64,000 bases of DNA from Prolixibacteraceae bacterium JC049 (GCA_023369685.1 SACZ01000002.1:1-64000), one strand, 5' to 3'; positions 28,956 through 38,834 are shown, counted from the first letter of the stretch. Numbers and translations are program-made. Notes: generated from the sequence alone by a model not told the origin.

Positions 28956-29619
28956 ATCCTTCTAATACGATTACAATTTCACCTTTCACATTTTTCGATT
29001 TAAAATGTGCGGCCACTTCTGCTAAAGTTCCTCGAGCATTCTCTTCATGTATCTTTGATAGTTCCCGCGACACTGAAACACGACGTTCTTCACCAAAGAA
29101 CTCAATGAATTGATCCAACGTTTTTACCAATCGATGTGGCGATTCATAAAACACCATGGTACGCTCTTGCTCTTTTAACTCATTCAAGCGCGTCTGGCGA
29201 CCTTTTTTAACCGGCAGAAATCCCTCAAATGTAAATCGTTCATTTGGCAATCCTGAATTTACCAGTGCAGGCACAAAAGCAGTTGCTCCTGGTAAGCATT
29301 CCACCTCAACATCTTGCTCCACACAAGCTCTTACCAACATAAATCCGGGATCGGAAATAGCAGGTGTACCAGCATCGCTTATCAATGCAGCAGTCTCGCC
29401 ACTCTTAATCCGCTCAGCCACTTGAGCTGAGGTTTTATGCTCGTTAAACTTATGGTGTGAAATAGCCTTTGTGGCAATCTCGTAATGTTTCAGCAGCTTT
29501 CCTGAAGTTCGCGTATCTTCGGCCAATATAAAATCAACCTCTTTTAATATACGAAGTGCGCGAAGTGTTATATCTTCTAAATTTCCAATTGGAGTTGGAA
29601 CAATATATAATCGACTCAT
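28927..29619 (-). CDS. rsmI: 16S rRNA (cytidine-1402-2'-O)-methyltransferase
   Basis: 230 residues, family length. Opens MSRLYIVPTPIGNLEDIT, with LAEDTRTSGKLLKHY, ALISDAGTPAISDPG (SAM-binding) and FEGFLPVKKGRQ, all RsmI hallmarks. It methylates the 2'-OH of C1402 in the ribosomal decoding centre using SAM. Starts one base after the stop of the acidic protein gene upstream, so the two form an operon. Its 3' end overlaps a terminator belonging to the opposite strand. Confidence 0.96.
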   Translation of the reverse strand: MSRLYIVPTPIGNLEDITLRALRILKEVDFILAEDTRTSGKLLKHYEIATKAISHHKFNEHKTSAQVAERIKSGETAALISDAGTPAISDPGFMLVRACVEQDVEVECLPGATAFVPALVNSGLPNERFTFEGFLPVKKGRQTRLNELKEQERTMVFYESPHRLVKTLDQFIEFFGEERRVSVSRELSKIHEENARGTLAEVAAHFKSKNVKGEIVIVLEGYNKKTERNR

Positions 29620-29620
29620 T

Positions 29621-30394
29621 TTAGGCGAATTTTCTTTTAATTAATTGTAAGAAAGAAGAACTCACATCATTCTTTTTCCATTGAAAATGTTCTTTCAAAT
29701 AGGCTACAGCTTGCTCAATTTTATCGCACTCATCAATAAACTCCACAGTAGAATTGTATCGATCGGCATCTCCATCAAATAATTCGCGAATAAAAAGAAT
29801 TCGATCGTTTATTCCAATGCTTTTTCGCAAGGAAGAAACACTTCCAGCTATCTGATCGTTTCTGGAATTTCGTTGCTCCGCAATAATGTCATTCAAAGAT
29901 CTTTCAGCCTTAAAATTTTCACCAATTGCTTTCTTTTCCTCTTCAACAGAAGGCTCCTCAGCCATTTCAACCACTGGCTCTACTGTTGTTTCAAAAACAG
30001 GTTCTGGCTTAATATCTTCCTCAGGCTCATCCAGCTCGGGCTCCTCTATTCTCTCCTCAACAACAACCTGAGGCAACTCCTCAACTGGTTCTTCTACAAC
30101 TGGATCAACAGGAGGTTCTTCCTTTTCATCAATCACCTCCTCTGGAGCTTCTACTATCACTTCTTCTTTCACTGGTTCTGGCTTGACAACTTCAGACTGC
30201 ACAGGTGTTACTACCTTCTCCTCTACCACATGTCCATTTCCAACAACCGACTGTAGCAGTTTCAATTCATCTAAAAGGCTTTCGGCTCTGTTTATTGCCA
30301 AATTTATTGAGCTATTATCTAAATCTCCTTTCACCAGTAGATCCAAGTCACTGATTTCTCGAGCAATTAATCGATACAACGTATTTTTATCCAT
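29621..30394 (-). CDS. Acidic low-complexity protein with conserved ends, unknown function
   Basis: I take the start at 30394 (MDKNTLYRLIAREI), giving 257 residues; an open extension to 30478 adds 28 basic/hydrophobic residues that look non-genuine. An N-terminal helical domain (about 1-65) is joined by a Pro/Glu/Val-rich acidic linker (EPVKEEV, EEPVDPVVEEPVEE-like repeats, about 75-165) to a C-terminal helical domain (about 170-257) with LNDIIAEQR, INDRILFIRELFDGD and AVAYLKEHFQWK. No membrane segment or signal peptide. Overlap in operon with rsmI suggests a cytoplasmic role; I know no function. Confidence 0.75.
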   Translation of the reverse strand: MDKNTLYRLIAREISDLDLLVKGDLDNSSINLAINRAESLLDELKLLQSVVGNGHVVEEKVVTPVQSEVVKPEPVKEEVIVEAPEEVIDEKEEPPVDPVVEEPVEELPQVVVEERIEEPELDEPEEDIKPEPVFETTVEPVVEMAEEPSVEEEKKAIGENFKAERSLNDIIAEQRNSRNDQIAGSVSSLRKSIGINDRILFIRELFDGDADRYNSTVEFIDECDKIEQAVAYLKEHFQWKKNDVSSSFLQLIKRKFA

Positions 30395-30626
30395 ATCAAG
30401 CAAGTATATATAAAAAAACGAACGTCCTATTTTTTTATTACTCAACCACTTGATCTTAGCTCGAAAATTTAATGCCAATTAACACGAAAATTCCATGAGC
30501 TTTTTGCAACAAGCAATTACTTTTGTAAGTTCAATGTTCGTTTCAGAATTCGATTGTTCTTCCGAACAATTAATTTTCTGTAAAAATAGACAAAATAAGA
30601 GTATCCATTTTAAATGTGTTAATTAA

Positions 30627-31202
30627 ATGTTTCTCGAAGTTAATTCACCTAAAAGCAAGAAGGGGTCAATAGAAGTAGTTTGTGGTTCAATGTTTTCGGG
30701 CAAAACAGAAGAACTTATCCGCCGATTGAAGCGTGCACAAATTGCCAAACAGAAAGTTGAAATTTTTAAACCGAAGGTCGACACACGATATAGTGAAACA
30801 GATATTGTTTCGCACAACGAAAATGCAATTCAGTCAACAGCCGTTGAAACATCTGCTAATATTCTATTAATGTGTAGTGATGTTGATGTCGTAGGAATTG
30901 ACGAAGCACAATTTTTTGATAACGGATTAGCCGAAGTTTGCAACAATTTAGCCAACCAGGGAGTAAGAGTAATTGTAGCAGGTTTGGATATGGACTTTAG
31001 AGGAAAGCCTTTCGGACCAATTCCAGAACTTATGGCCAATGCTGAATATGTTACAAAAGTTCATGCCATTTGCATGCGCTGTGGCAATTTGGCTCAATAC
31101 AGTCACCGTTTATCTCATTCCGAAAAATTGGTTGAATTGGGAGAGACTGACATCTACGAACCTTTATGTCGAGAATGTTTTCAAGAAGCGATAAAAGAAT
31201 AG
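30627..31202 (+). CDS. tdk: Thymidine kinase (type II)
   Basis: 191 residues. P-loop GSMFSGKT at 20-27, DEAQFF with catalytic Glu93, lasso segment [17 protein letters not shown], and zinc ligands C149, C152, C181 and C184 (CMRC, CREC). Phosphorylates thymidine for dTTP salvage. The start at 30627 leaves a short N-terminal extension before the conserved IEVVCGSMF; no better start is visible. Nine bases upstream of murF-alr, so probably co-transcribed. Confidence 0.96.
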   Translation: MFLEVNSPKSKKGSIEVVCGSMFSGKTEELIRRLKRAQIAKQKVEIFKPKVDTRYSETDIVSHNENAIQSTAVETSANILLMCSDVDVVGIDEAQFFDNGLAEVCNNLANQGVRVIVAGLDMDFRGKPFGPIPELMANAEYVTKVHAICMRCGNLAQYSHRLSHSEKLVELGETDIYEPLCRECFQEAIKE

Positions 31203-31211
31203 CATAAAACA

Positions 31212-33689
31212 ATGAAATATACGCCACACCAAATAGTTGAAATTTTGAAGCCCATACAAGTTATGGGACAAAATCAGCTGGGCTCCATTTCCGAACTATC
31301 TATCGATAGCAGGAATATTTTGCATGGTAATGGCGTTCTTTTCTTTGCTATTTCGGGAAAAAACAACGATGGACACAACTATCTTTCTCAGGCATATGAA
31401 AAAGGAGTCCGTTTTTTTGTTGTCGAAAAAATCTCAAATGATTATTCCCAATTTAAAGACGCTCTGTTTTTCGAAGTAAAAAATTCGATCAAAGCACTTC
31501 AAAAGCTGGCTGCTTACCATCGCTCAACATTTGATATTCCTGTAATTGGAATCACTGGGAGTAATGGAAAAACAGTAACCAAAGAATGGTTGTTCTCTAT
31601 TTTAAACAATAGACTGAAAACCACTCGAAGTCCTAAAAGTTACAATTCTCAGGTTGGGGTACCTTTATCTGTTGCTCTTTTAAATGAAAACTCTGAACTA
31701 GGAATTTTTGAAGCTGGTATTTCTAAGCCCGATGAAATGCATCGACTAGCTCCAATCATTCAGCCTACCATCGGAATTTTCACGACACTTTCTTCTGCTC
31801 ATCAGAAGAACTTTATCAACAGAGAGCAAAAACTACAAGAAAAGCTGAATCTTTTCAGCAATTGCAGTGTAGTTATTTACAACTCCAACGATAATGGGTT
31901 TGAGCCGGATATTGAATCAAGATTTACTAATACAACCACTCAGCTATTTAATTGGGGATACAATAATGATAATACCAAGCTTAACCTTAAAGCAGAAAAG
32001 CAACCGATAGGGACAAAAATATCGGGTAGCTGGAACAACAAAGCATTTGAGCTTATATTCCCATTTAGCGATAAAGCTTCTTTACAGAATATTGGCAATA
32101 CTATTGCTGCAATCATTGTTTTAGGTTATCATCCCTCAGAATTTGCCGATTCTTTTCCAAAGCTGGAAGCCATTGCAATGCGCATGGAAATAAAAGAAGG
32201 AATAAATGGTTGTACTATCATCAATGATTCATACAATTCAGATGTTCATTCTCTGCAAATTGCTTTAAACCTTTTAAATGCTCAAGCACAAAAGAATAAT
32301 CAGGCAAAAACAGTTATACTATCCGACATACAGGAGTCAGGAATCTCTCCACAAGTTCTTTACAGCAATGTAAATGCTCTTTTGGAACAAGCTAAAATTG
32401 ATCGATTAATAGGCATTGGCAATCAGATTGCTGCCCACAAAGAGTGTTTTAACGTATCTGCTACTTTTTATCAGAATACTGACAACTTTCTAGAACACTT
32501 ACACAAAAACAGGTTCTCGAATCAATTGATTCTGATTAAAGGAGCACGTCAATTTCATTTCGACCAAATCTCCACTGTGCTGCAAGAAAAAAAGCACCAG
32601 ACAGTTATGGAGGTAGATCTGACTGCAATGGTTTATAACCTGAATCAGTTTCGCAAACAGCTCGATCCTTCCACCGAAATAATGGTTATGGTGAAAGCCT
32701 TTTCATATGGAAGCGGATCTACCGAAATTGCATCGCTTTTGCAGTATCACAGAGTAAGTGCGCTGGCTGTTGCTATTGCCGATGAAGGTGTTGAACTGAG
32801 AAAAGCAGGAATCACTATTCCAATTGTAGTAATGAACCCTGAGGAGCACTCTTTCGATTTAATGATTGAGTACAACCTGGAAGCCAACATCTACTCCATA
32901 GAGCAATTGAAAAAATACGCTCATGTTATTCACCGAAATGCTGCCAAACAAATTCCAATTCACCTAAAGTTAGATACCGGAATGCACCGTTTGGGAGTGG
33001 ATAACAAGACTGAGCTTAATGAGATTATCGCTTTTATTCTGTCTACCGACCATTTCTTCTTGCGATCGGTTTTCTCTCATTTGGTTTCAAGCGACGAGCC
33101 TTGGCAAGATGATTTTACGCTTCTACAAATTCAGCGATTCGAGCAAATGGCTGATATTGTCACAAAAAGCTTCTCGCATCCGATAAAGCGACACATCTTA
33201 AATTCTGCAGGTATAGAGCGATTCAAGCAGTTTCAGTTCGAAATGGTAAGACTAGGAATTGGTCTTTATGGAGTAAGCAGCGGGAAAAAGCTTCGATTGA
33301 GAAATGTGAGTTCACTTATTACCACTATTTCACAAATTAGAGATGTGGCAGAAGGCGAAACCATTGGATATGGAAGAAAAGGGATGGCTTCACGTAAAAT
33401 GCGTATTGCAGTGCTCCCCATAGGTTATGCCGACGGCTTTAATCGCAAGCTAAGCAATGGAATAGGAAAGGTATTTATCAATGGTAAATTTGCTCCGGTT
33501 ATTGGCAATATTTGCATGGATATGTGCATGATAGATATTACCGACATAAAAGCCAACGAAGGAGATGAAGTGGAAATATTTGGAAAACATATTTCGCTAC
33601 AAGAGATTGCCGACCTTTTAGAAACCATTCCTTACGAGATATTAACAACCATTTCACGCCGCGTAAAACGTATCTACATTCAGGAATAA
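31212..33689 (+). CDS. MurF ligase-alanine racemase fusion
   Basis: 825 residues, a two-domain protein typical of Bacteroidota. Residues about 1-455 are MurF-like, with ATP loop GITGSNGKT (113-121) and IINDSYNSD; this half adds D-Ala-D-Ala to the UDP-MurNAc tripeptide. Residues about 465-825 are alanine racemase: PLP lysine Lys495 in VMVKAFSYGSG, LGIGLYG, IGYGRKG (catalytic Tyr) and IGNICMDMCMIDIT. The fusion couples D-alanine supply to peptidoglycan precursor synthesis. In the usual VKA-x-AYGHG motif, AYGHG is FSYGSG here, a mild deviation. A hairpin terminator follows. Confidence 0.95.
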   Translation: MKYTPHQIVEILKPIQVMGQNQLGSISELSIDSRNILHGNGVLFFAISGKNNDGHNYLSQAYEKGVRFFVVEKISNDYSQFKDALFFEVKNSIKALQKLAAYHRSTFDIPVIGITGSNGKTVTKEWLFSILNNRLKTTRSPKSYNSQVGVPLSVALLNENSELGIFEAGISKPDEMHRLAPIIQPTIGIFTTLSSAHQKNFINREQKLQEKLNLFSNCSVVIYNSNDNGFEPDIESRFTNTTTQLFNWGYNNDNTKLNLKAEKQPIGTKISGSWNNKAFELIFPFSDKASLQNIGNTIAAIIVLGYHPSEFADSFPKLEAIAMRMEIKEGINGCTIINDSYNSDVHSLQIALNLLNAQAQKNNQAKTVILSDIQESGISPQVLYSNVNALLEQAKIDRLIGIGNQIAAHKECFNVSATFYQNTDNFLEHLHKNRFSNQLILIKGARQFHFDQISTVLQEKKHQTVMEVDLTAMVYNLNQFRKQLDPSTEIMVMVKAFSYGSGSTEIASLLQYHRVSALAVAIADEGVELRKAGITIPIVVMNPEEHSFDLMIEYNLEANIYSIEQLKKYAHVIHRNAAKQIPIHLKLDTGMHRLGVDNKTELNEIIAFILSTDHFFLRSVFSHLVSSDEPWQDDFTLLQIQRFEQMADIVTKSFSHPIKRHILNSAGIERFKQFQFEMVRLGIGLYGVSSGKKLRLRNVSSLITTISQIRDVAEGETIGYGRKGMASRKMRIAVLPIGYADGFNRKLSNGIGKVFINGKFAPVIGNICMDMCMIDITDIKANEGDEVEIFGKHISLQEIADLLETIPYEILTTISRRVKRIYIQE

Positions 33690-33722
33690 AAAAAGCGCCT
33701 CAATTAGAAGCGCTTCGTTTTA
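33686..33722. terminator. Bidirectional terminator between convergent genes
   Basis: AAGCGC at 33693-33698 pairs with GCGCTT at 33710-33715. The minus strand then reads T7, the plus strand CGTTTTAT, so it can end both murF-alr and the secreted-protein gene reading in. Confidence 0.65.
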
Positions 33723-33724
33723 TA

Positions 33725-34174
33725 CTATTTAAACAAAAACATCTTTCTAGTCTGACCATCCGGAATTCCAATAATATTATTGATATACCCCTCTCTCTCA
33801 TTCATTTCACCTTTCTGAATCAACCCTTTTCCTTTGGGCATACATGCTCCCCATGCGCCAGATGGCTTACAATCATTCAAATCGACAACAAGAACTATTG
33901 TGTGTTTTCCTACTGTAATAACACAAGTAGAAAATTCTTTTGCCGCCACCAATGCTTCCTTTATATTCGATTTTTCTAGCTCAATTACCTTATCTGCCTT
34001 CTCTGATGCAAAGGCATTAAAATCAGCAATAGGAATTGCACTACTTAATTTATCGGTATTAAGCTCTACTTTTCCTTTTAGCAGCAACTGTAGTTTTTTC
34101 GATTTTGATTCTTGTGCCTGGCTAAACCCTAAGCACAAAACCACAAATAGTGTAGCAATAAATAACTTCTTCAT
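33725..34174 (-). CDS. Small secreted protein, unknown function
   Basis: 149 residues with a clear signal peptide (MKKLFIATLFVVLCLGFSQA). The mature part is Lys-rich with three cysteines near STCVITV, NDCKPSG and GACMPKG, and a C-terminal GQTRKMFLFK. No enzymatic motif recognised. Monocistronic, converging on murF-alr across a shared terminator. Probably periplasmic or surface located. Confidence 0.7.
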   Translation of the reverse strand: MKKLFIATLFVVLCLGFSQAQESKSKKLQLLLKGKVELNTDKLSSAIPIADFNAFASEKADKVIELEKSNIKEALVAAKEFSTCVITVGKHTIVLVVDLNDCKPSGAWGACMPKGKGLIQKGEMNEREGYINNIIGIPDGQTRKMFLFK

Positions 34175-34286
34175 TTCTTGAGTGTTTTATTTCGATATTA
34201 GTCTAATAACCTTAATAACGTATTTCAGATTATTTTATTTATTAAACTTATGAAATTATTTCCTCAACACTCACATTGTCAGATAC

Positions 34287-34327
34287 AAAAAATGCTTTAA
34301 ACCGATTTTACCCGATCTGAAGCATTT
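34287..34327 (-). terminator. Terminator after the Crp/Fnr regulator gene
   Basis: AAATGCTT at 34290-34297 pairs with AAGCATTT at 34320-34327 and the minus strand continues into a T6 run. The loop is long (22 bases) but can form an inner stem. Confidence 0.6.
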
Positions 34328-34353
34328 CTACACATCTATTTTATATCTGTATT

Positions 34354-35052
34354 CTATCCGAGTTTACATACTCGATCTAATCCCTGAACGTCGAGTATCT
34401 TAATCTTTCGTCCATCAATTGCGATGATTCCTTCACCTGCAAATGACGATAAAGTACGAATTGCATTGGATGTTGTCATATTCGACAAGTTAGCTAAATC
34501 TTCACGCGAAAGATAAACCTTCAATGTTAATCCATCGGCTTCGAAACCATACTTCGAATGAAGCAATAATAACGACTCAGCTAAACGGCCACGAATATGT
34601 TTTTGTGTTAAGGTAACCGTTCTGTTATTGGCAAAACCTAACTCAATAGCTAACAAACGAATTATCTGAGCTGCAAAATCAGGATTTCGAAGTAAACGGT
34701 TAAAAACAAAACTAGCAGAAATAGCACAGACGACAGAATCTTCTAAGGCTACACACGACGCGATATGAACCTCATCGGCAAGTAATGATCGATAACCAAT
34801 CATACCATGCGATTTTGCCATACGAACAATCTGTTCTCGCCCACCAACTCCTTCTTTAAAGATCTTCACTTTCCCTTCAGACAGGTATAATATACCTGAA
34901 GGTTTTTCGCCTTCTTTAAAGATAAAATCATTCTTCTTGTAGTTCGTACAAGTGATATTCTGATCTAATTCTTCTTTTTCTTCTGGAGTTAAAAGTTCAA
35001 AGATTGATTGATTATCATCCAGCTCTTTTAATCCAAATTCTGAATACAACAT
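34354..35052 (-). CDS. Crp/Fnr-family transcription regulator
   Basis: 232 residues. N-terminal cyclic-nucleotide-binding-like beta-roll (about 20-135: FIFKEGEKPSGILYLSEGKV) and C-terminal winged helix (about 155-225: SREDLANLSNMTTSNAIRTL). The cNMP phosphate cassette (GE-x6-RSA in Crp) is not preserved and there is no Fnr-type N-terminal cysteine cluster, so the effector is unknown. Many Bacteroidota members respond to redox or nitrosative stress; that would be a guess here. Single gene with its own -7 candidate and terminator. Confidence 0.9.
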   Translation of the reverse strand: MLYSEFGLKELDDNQSIFELLTPEEKEELDQNITCTNYKKNDFIFKEGEKPSGILYLSEGKVKIFKEGVGGREQIVRMAKSHGMIGYRSLLADEVHIASCVALEDSVVCAISASFVFNRLLRNPDFAAQIIRLLAIELGFANNRTVTLTQKHIRGRLAESLLLLHSKYGFEADGLTLKVYLSREDLANLSNMTTSNAIRTLSSFAGEGIIAIDGRKIKILDVQGLDRVCKLG

Positions 35053-35080
35053 ACCAGTCGGTTTATATGTTCTACAACAT

Positions 35081-35088
35081 CAAAGTTA
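35081..35088 (-). promoter_or_regulatory. -7 box candidate for the Crp/Fnr gene
   Basis: Minus strand TAACTTTG, an exact TAnnTTTG match about 29 bases before the start; upstream at consensus spacing the sequence is T-rich (TTTT in place of TTTG). Confidence 0.45.
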
Positions 35089-35182
35089 AACAAATTTGAC
35101 TAATTAAAAATTTTTTAACCTTAAATTGTTGCTCGAAATAAGGTACAAAATTAGGTGTTTACTAAACTAAAACCGTTAAGCT

Positions 35183-36832
35183 CTATACAGGGAATTTAGC
35201 GACCAATGGCATCATTCGTCCAAAACCGAAAGCTTTGGATGAAATTCGCAATATCGGTGCAGCCTGAAAACGCTTATACTCGTTATTATTTACCATACGA
35301 ATTGTTCTGCGAACAACGGCCTCTTCGAAGCCAGCTTCAATAATTTCTTCTGGCGATTGGTTTAGTTCAATATAGCGGAATAAAACGCCATCTAATGTAT
35401 CGTAATCAGGCAACGAGTCGGTATCCTTTTGATCGGGACGCAACTCTGCCGAAGGTGGTTTCACAATTGTATTTTCAGGAATCACTTCTCCATCTTTATT
35501 CATAAAGCGAGCCAGCTTGAAAACATCGGTTTTATACACATCGCCCAAGACTGCAATTCCTCCATTCATGTCACCATATAAAGTACCATATCCAACAGCA
35601 CACTCACTTTTGTTCGTGGTGTTTAGTAAAATATGGCCAAACTTATTCGAAAGTGCCATTACCAAAGTTCCGCGTGCTCTGGCCTGAATGTTTTCCTCGG
35701 TAACGCCTGCATCCAATCCTTTAAAAAGAGGAGCCATTTGAGTCTCAAACTGATCAACGATAGATTGAATGTGTACCGTCTCGTATTGAATCCCCAAGTT
35801 CTTGGCTAAATCTTCGGCATCCTTTACTGAATGGTCGGATGAATATTTCGAAGGCATTAAAAGCACTCGTACATTTTCCGATCCCAAAGCACGCTGAGCC
35901 AACACAGCCACAACAGCCGAATCAATTCCTCCAGAAAGTCCTAATGTGGCTTGTTTAAAGCCCATCTTCTGGAAATAATCACGCACTCCTAGCACCAAAG
36001 CATCATGAATCTTTTCGATATAATCGCCTCTGTTTTCCTGAATAGAAACAGAAGTATCTTCAGTATCGATTATTCTAAAATCTTCTTCAAAATAATTCAA
36101 TTCCTGAACCACTTCTCCATTACCATCAACAAACATAGAACCACCATCGAAGACAATTTCAGTATTGGCTCCAACCTGATTTACATACACCATTGGCGTT
36201 GAATATTTCGATGCATTACGCAACAATATCCCTTTTCTATAATCTTCCTGATTGAATGAAAATGGCGATGCCGAAAGGTTTATAATTAAATCGAGCGGTT
36301 GCTTACTTAACTCTTCCAATGGAGCTTTACTATAGATTCTTTCACGGGCAAAGCTATTTGACGTAGGTTGCTTATCCCAAATATCTTCACAAATAGTAAC
36401 GGCTATTTTTTGCCCTTTAAATTCCAACACTGGAAATTCCTGATTGGGCTCAAAATGCCTGTATTCGTCAAAAATATCATAAGTAGGTAAAAGTGTTTTA
36501 TTAAACACCTGCTCCACTTTCCCATCGTTTAAGAAATAAGCCGAATTATAAAGCTTCTTCCCTTTATTTTCATGATTTATTGATGGAGCCCCAACCAAAG
36601 CTGCAATTCCATTACAACTTTTGGCAATCACCTCAACAGAGCTAATCGCTCGCTCAACAAATTCTCTTTTCTCTAATAAATCCTGTGGATAATATCCACA
36701 TACCGACAACTCGGAAAATACAACTAAATCTGCTCCCTCATTTTTTGCCCTTTCAATCTGAGCAATTATCTTTTTCCGGTTACTCTCGAAATTACCAATA
36801 TGGTAATTGAGCTGTGCCAGTGCTATTTTCAT
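35183..36832 (-). CDS. nadE: Glutamine-dependent NAD+ synthetase
   Basis: 549 residues, two domains. An N-terminal nitrilase-fold glutaminase (about 1-250) has the triad Glu41, Lys112 and Cys148 (TICEDIWDK). The C-terminal synthetase has the ATP-pyrophosphatase loop LSGGIDSAVV (300-305) and the NKSECAVGYGTLYGD and KPPSAELRPDQKD segments. Makes NAD+ from deamido-NAD+ with glutamine as ammonia donor. 14 bases after the barrel gene, so probably co-transcribed; divergent from gldB. The nadE-gldB pairing is familiar from other gliding Bacteroidota. Confidence 0.96.
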   Translation of the reverse strand: MKIALAQLNYHIGNFESNRKKIIAQIERAKNEGADLVVFSELSVCGYYPQDLLEKREFVERAISSVEVIAKSCNGIAALVGAPSINHENKGKKLYNSAYFLNDGKVEQVFNKTLLPTYDIFDEYRHFEPNQEFPVLEFKGQKIAVTICEDIWDKQPTSNSFARERIYSKAPLEELSKQPLDLIINLSASPFSFNQEDYRKGILLRNASKYSTPMVYVNQVGANTEIVFDGGSMFVDGNGEVVQELNYFEEDFRIIDTEDTSVSIQENRGDYIEKIHDALVLGVRDYFQKMGFKQATLGLSGGIDSAVVAVLAQRALGSENVRVLLMPSKYSSDHSVKDAEDLAKNLGIQYETVHIQSIVDQFETQMAPLFKGLDAGVTEENIQARARGTLVMALSNKFGHILLNTTNKSECAVGYGTLYGDMNGGIAVLGDVYKTDVFKLARFMNKDGEVIPENTIVKPPSAELRPDQKDTDSLPDYDTLDGVLFRYIELNQSPEEIIEAGFEEAVVRRTIRMVNNNEYKRFQAAPILRISSKAFGFGRMMPLVAKFPV

Positions 36833-36846
36833 ATTTGTCCGTAATA

Positions 36847-37515
36847 TTAAAAAATAATTCCTACCTGGATTTTTATGCCACTCAAAGTAACTTTATCATC
36901 GTTACTATCTGAAGTCACATCCATAAATCCTCCATTATATATAATTGCTGCACGAATAGAATTGCTACCACCTAAGTCGTACTCAATTCCACCTCCCACA
37001 TTTAATCCTGCATTAAACACATTCACTTCATCGGGAATTCTGTCATTTTTGAAAGTTCCTTCTGAAGTTTCTCCCTTTGCTGAAATATTGATATAGTTGG
37101 TCAATCCAAACTGTCCCCAATAGGTCAACCGATGAAATTGCGATGTTTTCAATTTCAATGCCAATGGAATTTCTAAATACTGAAGATCGTACGAAACAGT
37201 GGTTCCTGTAGGTAAATTTTTACCATTGAACTTAAAAGTCGCCGATTCGGTATTGTATTGTACATCGCCTCCTGCTTTTAAGATCGTTATCCCTGTTGTC
37301 AATCCATATCGCTCTTCTTCTCCCCAATAAATATCTGTACTTATACCAAAATCATACCCTAACTTATTACCATCTGAACGAACGAACTTATCATTTGAAT
37401 TCATCCAAGAAATTTGCGGACTAGCAACAAAGGCCAGTCTTACTTTCTTCTTTACTTGAGCAGAAGCAGCTGATGCTGCAATTACTAACAATGCAATGGC
37501 AAATATTCGCTTCAT
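36847..37515 (-). CDS. Outer-membrane beta-barrel protein (PorT-like family)
   Basis: 222 residues. Signal peptide 1-19 (ASAASAQ), then repeated amphipathic strands with aromatic girdles and a C-terminal strand ending IQVGIIF, as in the OMP_b-brl_2/PorT-like family of eight-stranded barrels. PorT itself is a type IX secretion component, but the family is large and membership alone does not establish that role. Upstream of nadE in one operon and close to gldB, which makes an envelope role likely. Confidence 0.8.
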   Translation of the reverse strand: MKRIFAIALLVIAASAASAQVKKKVRLAFVASPQISWMNSNDKFVRSDGNKLGYDFGISTDIYWGEEERYGLTTGITILKAGGDVQYNTESATFKFNGKNLPTGTTVSYDLQYLEIPLALKLKTSQFHRLTYWGQFGLTNYINISAKGETSEGTFKNDRIPDEVNVFNAGLNVGGGIEYDLGGSNSIRAAIIYNGGFMDVTSDSNDDKVTLSGIKIQVGIIF

Positions 37516-37701
37516 ATAATTGGGTTTTATTTTTTCTATATCAAATACAAATCTCTGATTTTAATTTGAAAATGCCAATCGCAAACAAATAAATCGAACA
37601 ATAGATTATCTATTATGCATTGAGCTTTTAATTCTATCTTTACGGGCACAATAAAAAAGGAGATTCAACGTATTTTTCTTAATACAATAAGACCAATTCA
37701 T

Positions 37702-38718
37702 ATGCAATCGATGATACGACATATTTCACTCATTATTCTTGTTATTTCCATTTTCTCTTGCCAGAAGAAGCCATTAAATATCGATATCTCGACCATAGAA
37801 ACCAATCAGAGCTTTTTCCGAATGGAGAAAGACCTTTTTCAGTCTCCCGATTCACTTTTAGATAAGTCGGCCTGGCTTGAAGAAAAATACAATGAATTCT
37901 TTAAGATATTCACCAGTGAAATGATTCGAATTGGGACTCCTTCTGACTCGTTATATCCTATTCTCTTGAAGAAATTCAGGACTGATACGATGATAACAGA
38001 AGTGGCGCAAAAAGTAGATTCTGTATTTAAAGATTTCACTCCTATACAGAATAAAATTACAGATGCATTTAAGCGCTATAAATACCACTTCCCAAACAAA
38101 ACTGTTCCAAATATCTACACTTGTATTTCTGGCTTCAATCAGAATATTGTCATTAGCACAGATATCCTTGCTGTGAGCTTGGACAAATATTTAGGCAAAG
38201 CGGGTAAAAAGTTTTATTCCGGATTAATGACACCGCTTTACAAACAAAAGAACATGATCCCAGAAAAAGTACCTGCCGATGCTATGCTAGGTTGGGCTTA
38301 TACCGAATTTGCTTACAACGATTCTGTAGACAACCTGCTTAGTCAAATGATTTATCATGGAAAGATCATGTATTTTATCGACGCTATGCTTCCTAATACT
38401 CCCGATACTTTAAAAATGGGATACACAGCTCAACAACTTCAATTCTGTAAAAATAGCGAGCCAGACTTTTGGACCTATTTCATTGAACAAAAGTTGCTAT
38501 ACAAAACCGAAGCTACAATTAAACGTCGTTACATAAAGAATAGTCCATATACATCTGATTTCACTTCAAAGTCGCCAGGAAGAACAGGTGTTTGGATCGG
38601 TTGGCAGATTGTTCGTCAATACATGAAAAACAATCCTCAAATAACCGTTAAAGAATTGATGAACAACCATAATTATCAAAAAATCCTTAATCAGTCGGGC
38701 TACTCTCCTCAATATTGA
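37702..38718 (+). CDS. gldB: Gliding motility-associated lipoprotein GldB
   Basis: 338 residues. Lipoprotein signal with Cys20 (ISIFSCQKKP). The body has the GldB features FFRMEKDLF, YTCISGFNQNIVIS, the AMLGWAYTEFAYN helix and the C-terminal GRTGVWIGWQIVRQYMKNN. In Flavobacterium johnsoniae GldB is needed for gliding and T9SS-related surface motility, though homologues also occur in non-gliders. Divergent from the barrel-nadE operon. Start might also be the Met four codons later. Confidence 0.9.
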   Translation: MQSMIRHISLIILVISIFSCQKKPLNIDISTIETNQSFFRMEKDLFQSPDSLLDKSAWLEEKYNEFFKIFTSEMIRIGTPSDSLYPILLKKFRTDTMITEVAQKVDSVFKDFTPIQNKITDAFKRYKYHFPNKTVPNIYTCISGFNQNIVISTDILAVSLDKYLGKAGKKFYSGLMTPLYKQKNMIPEKVPADAMLGWAYTEFAYNDSVDNLLSQMIYHGKIMYFIDAMLPNTPDTLKMGYTAQQLQFCKNSEPDFWTYFIEQKLLYKTEATIKRRYIKNSPYTSDFTSKSPGRTGVWIGWQIVRQYMKNNPQITVKELMNNHNYQKILNQSGYSPQY

Positions 38719-38834
38719 CGAGTAATCACATATCTACAGTCATAACTCTTTCGTCAAATCAAGCCCGATAACATTGGTATTGCGTTCTGTTTTTTGTATT
38801 TTGAGCTGCATAGAAAACAGAAAAAGCAAAAAGG

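Noticed and set aside
30395-30478. 28-residue N-terminal extension of the acidic protein
   Set aside because: The composition is unlike the rest of the protein, and the second Met opens the recognisable domain.
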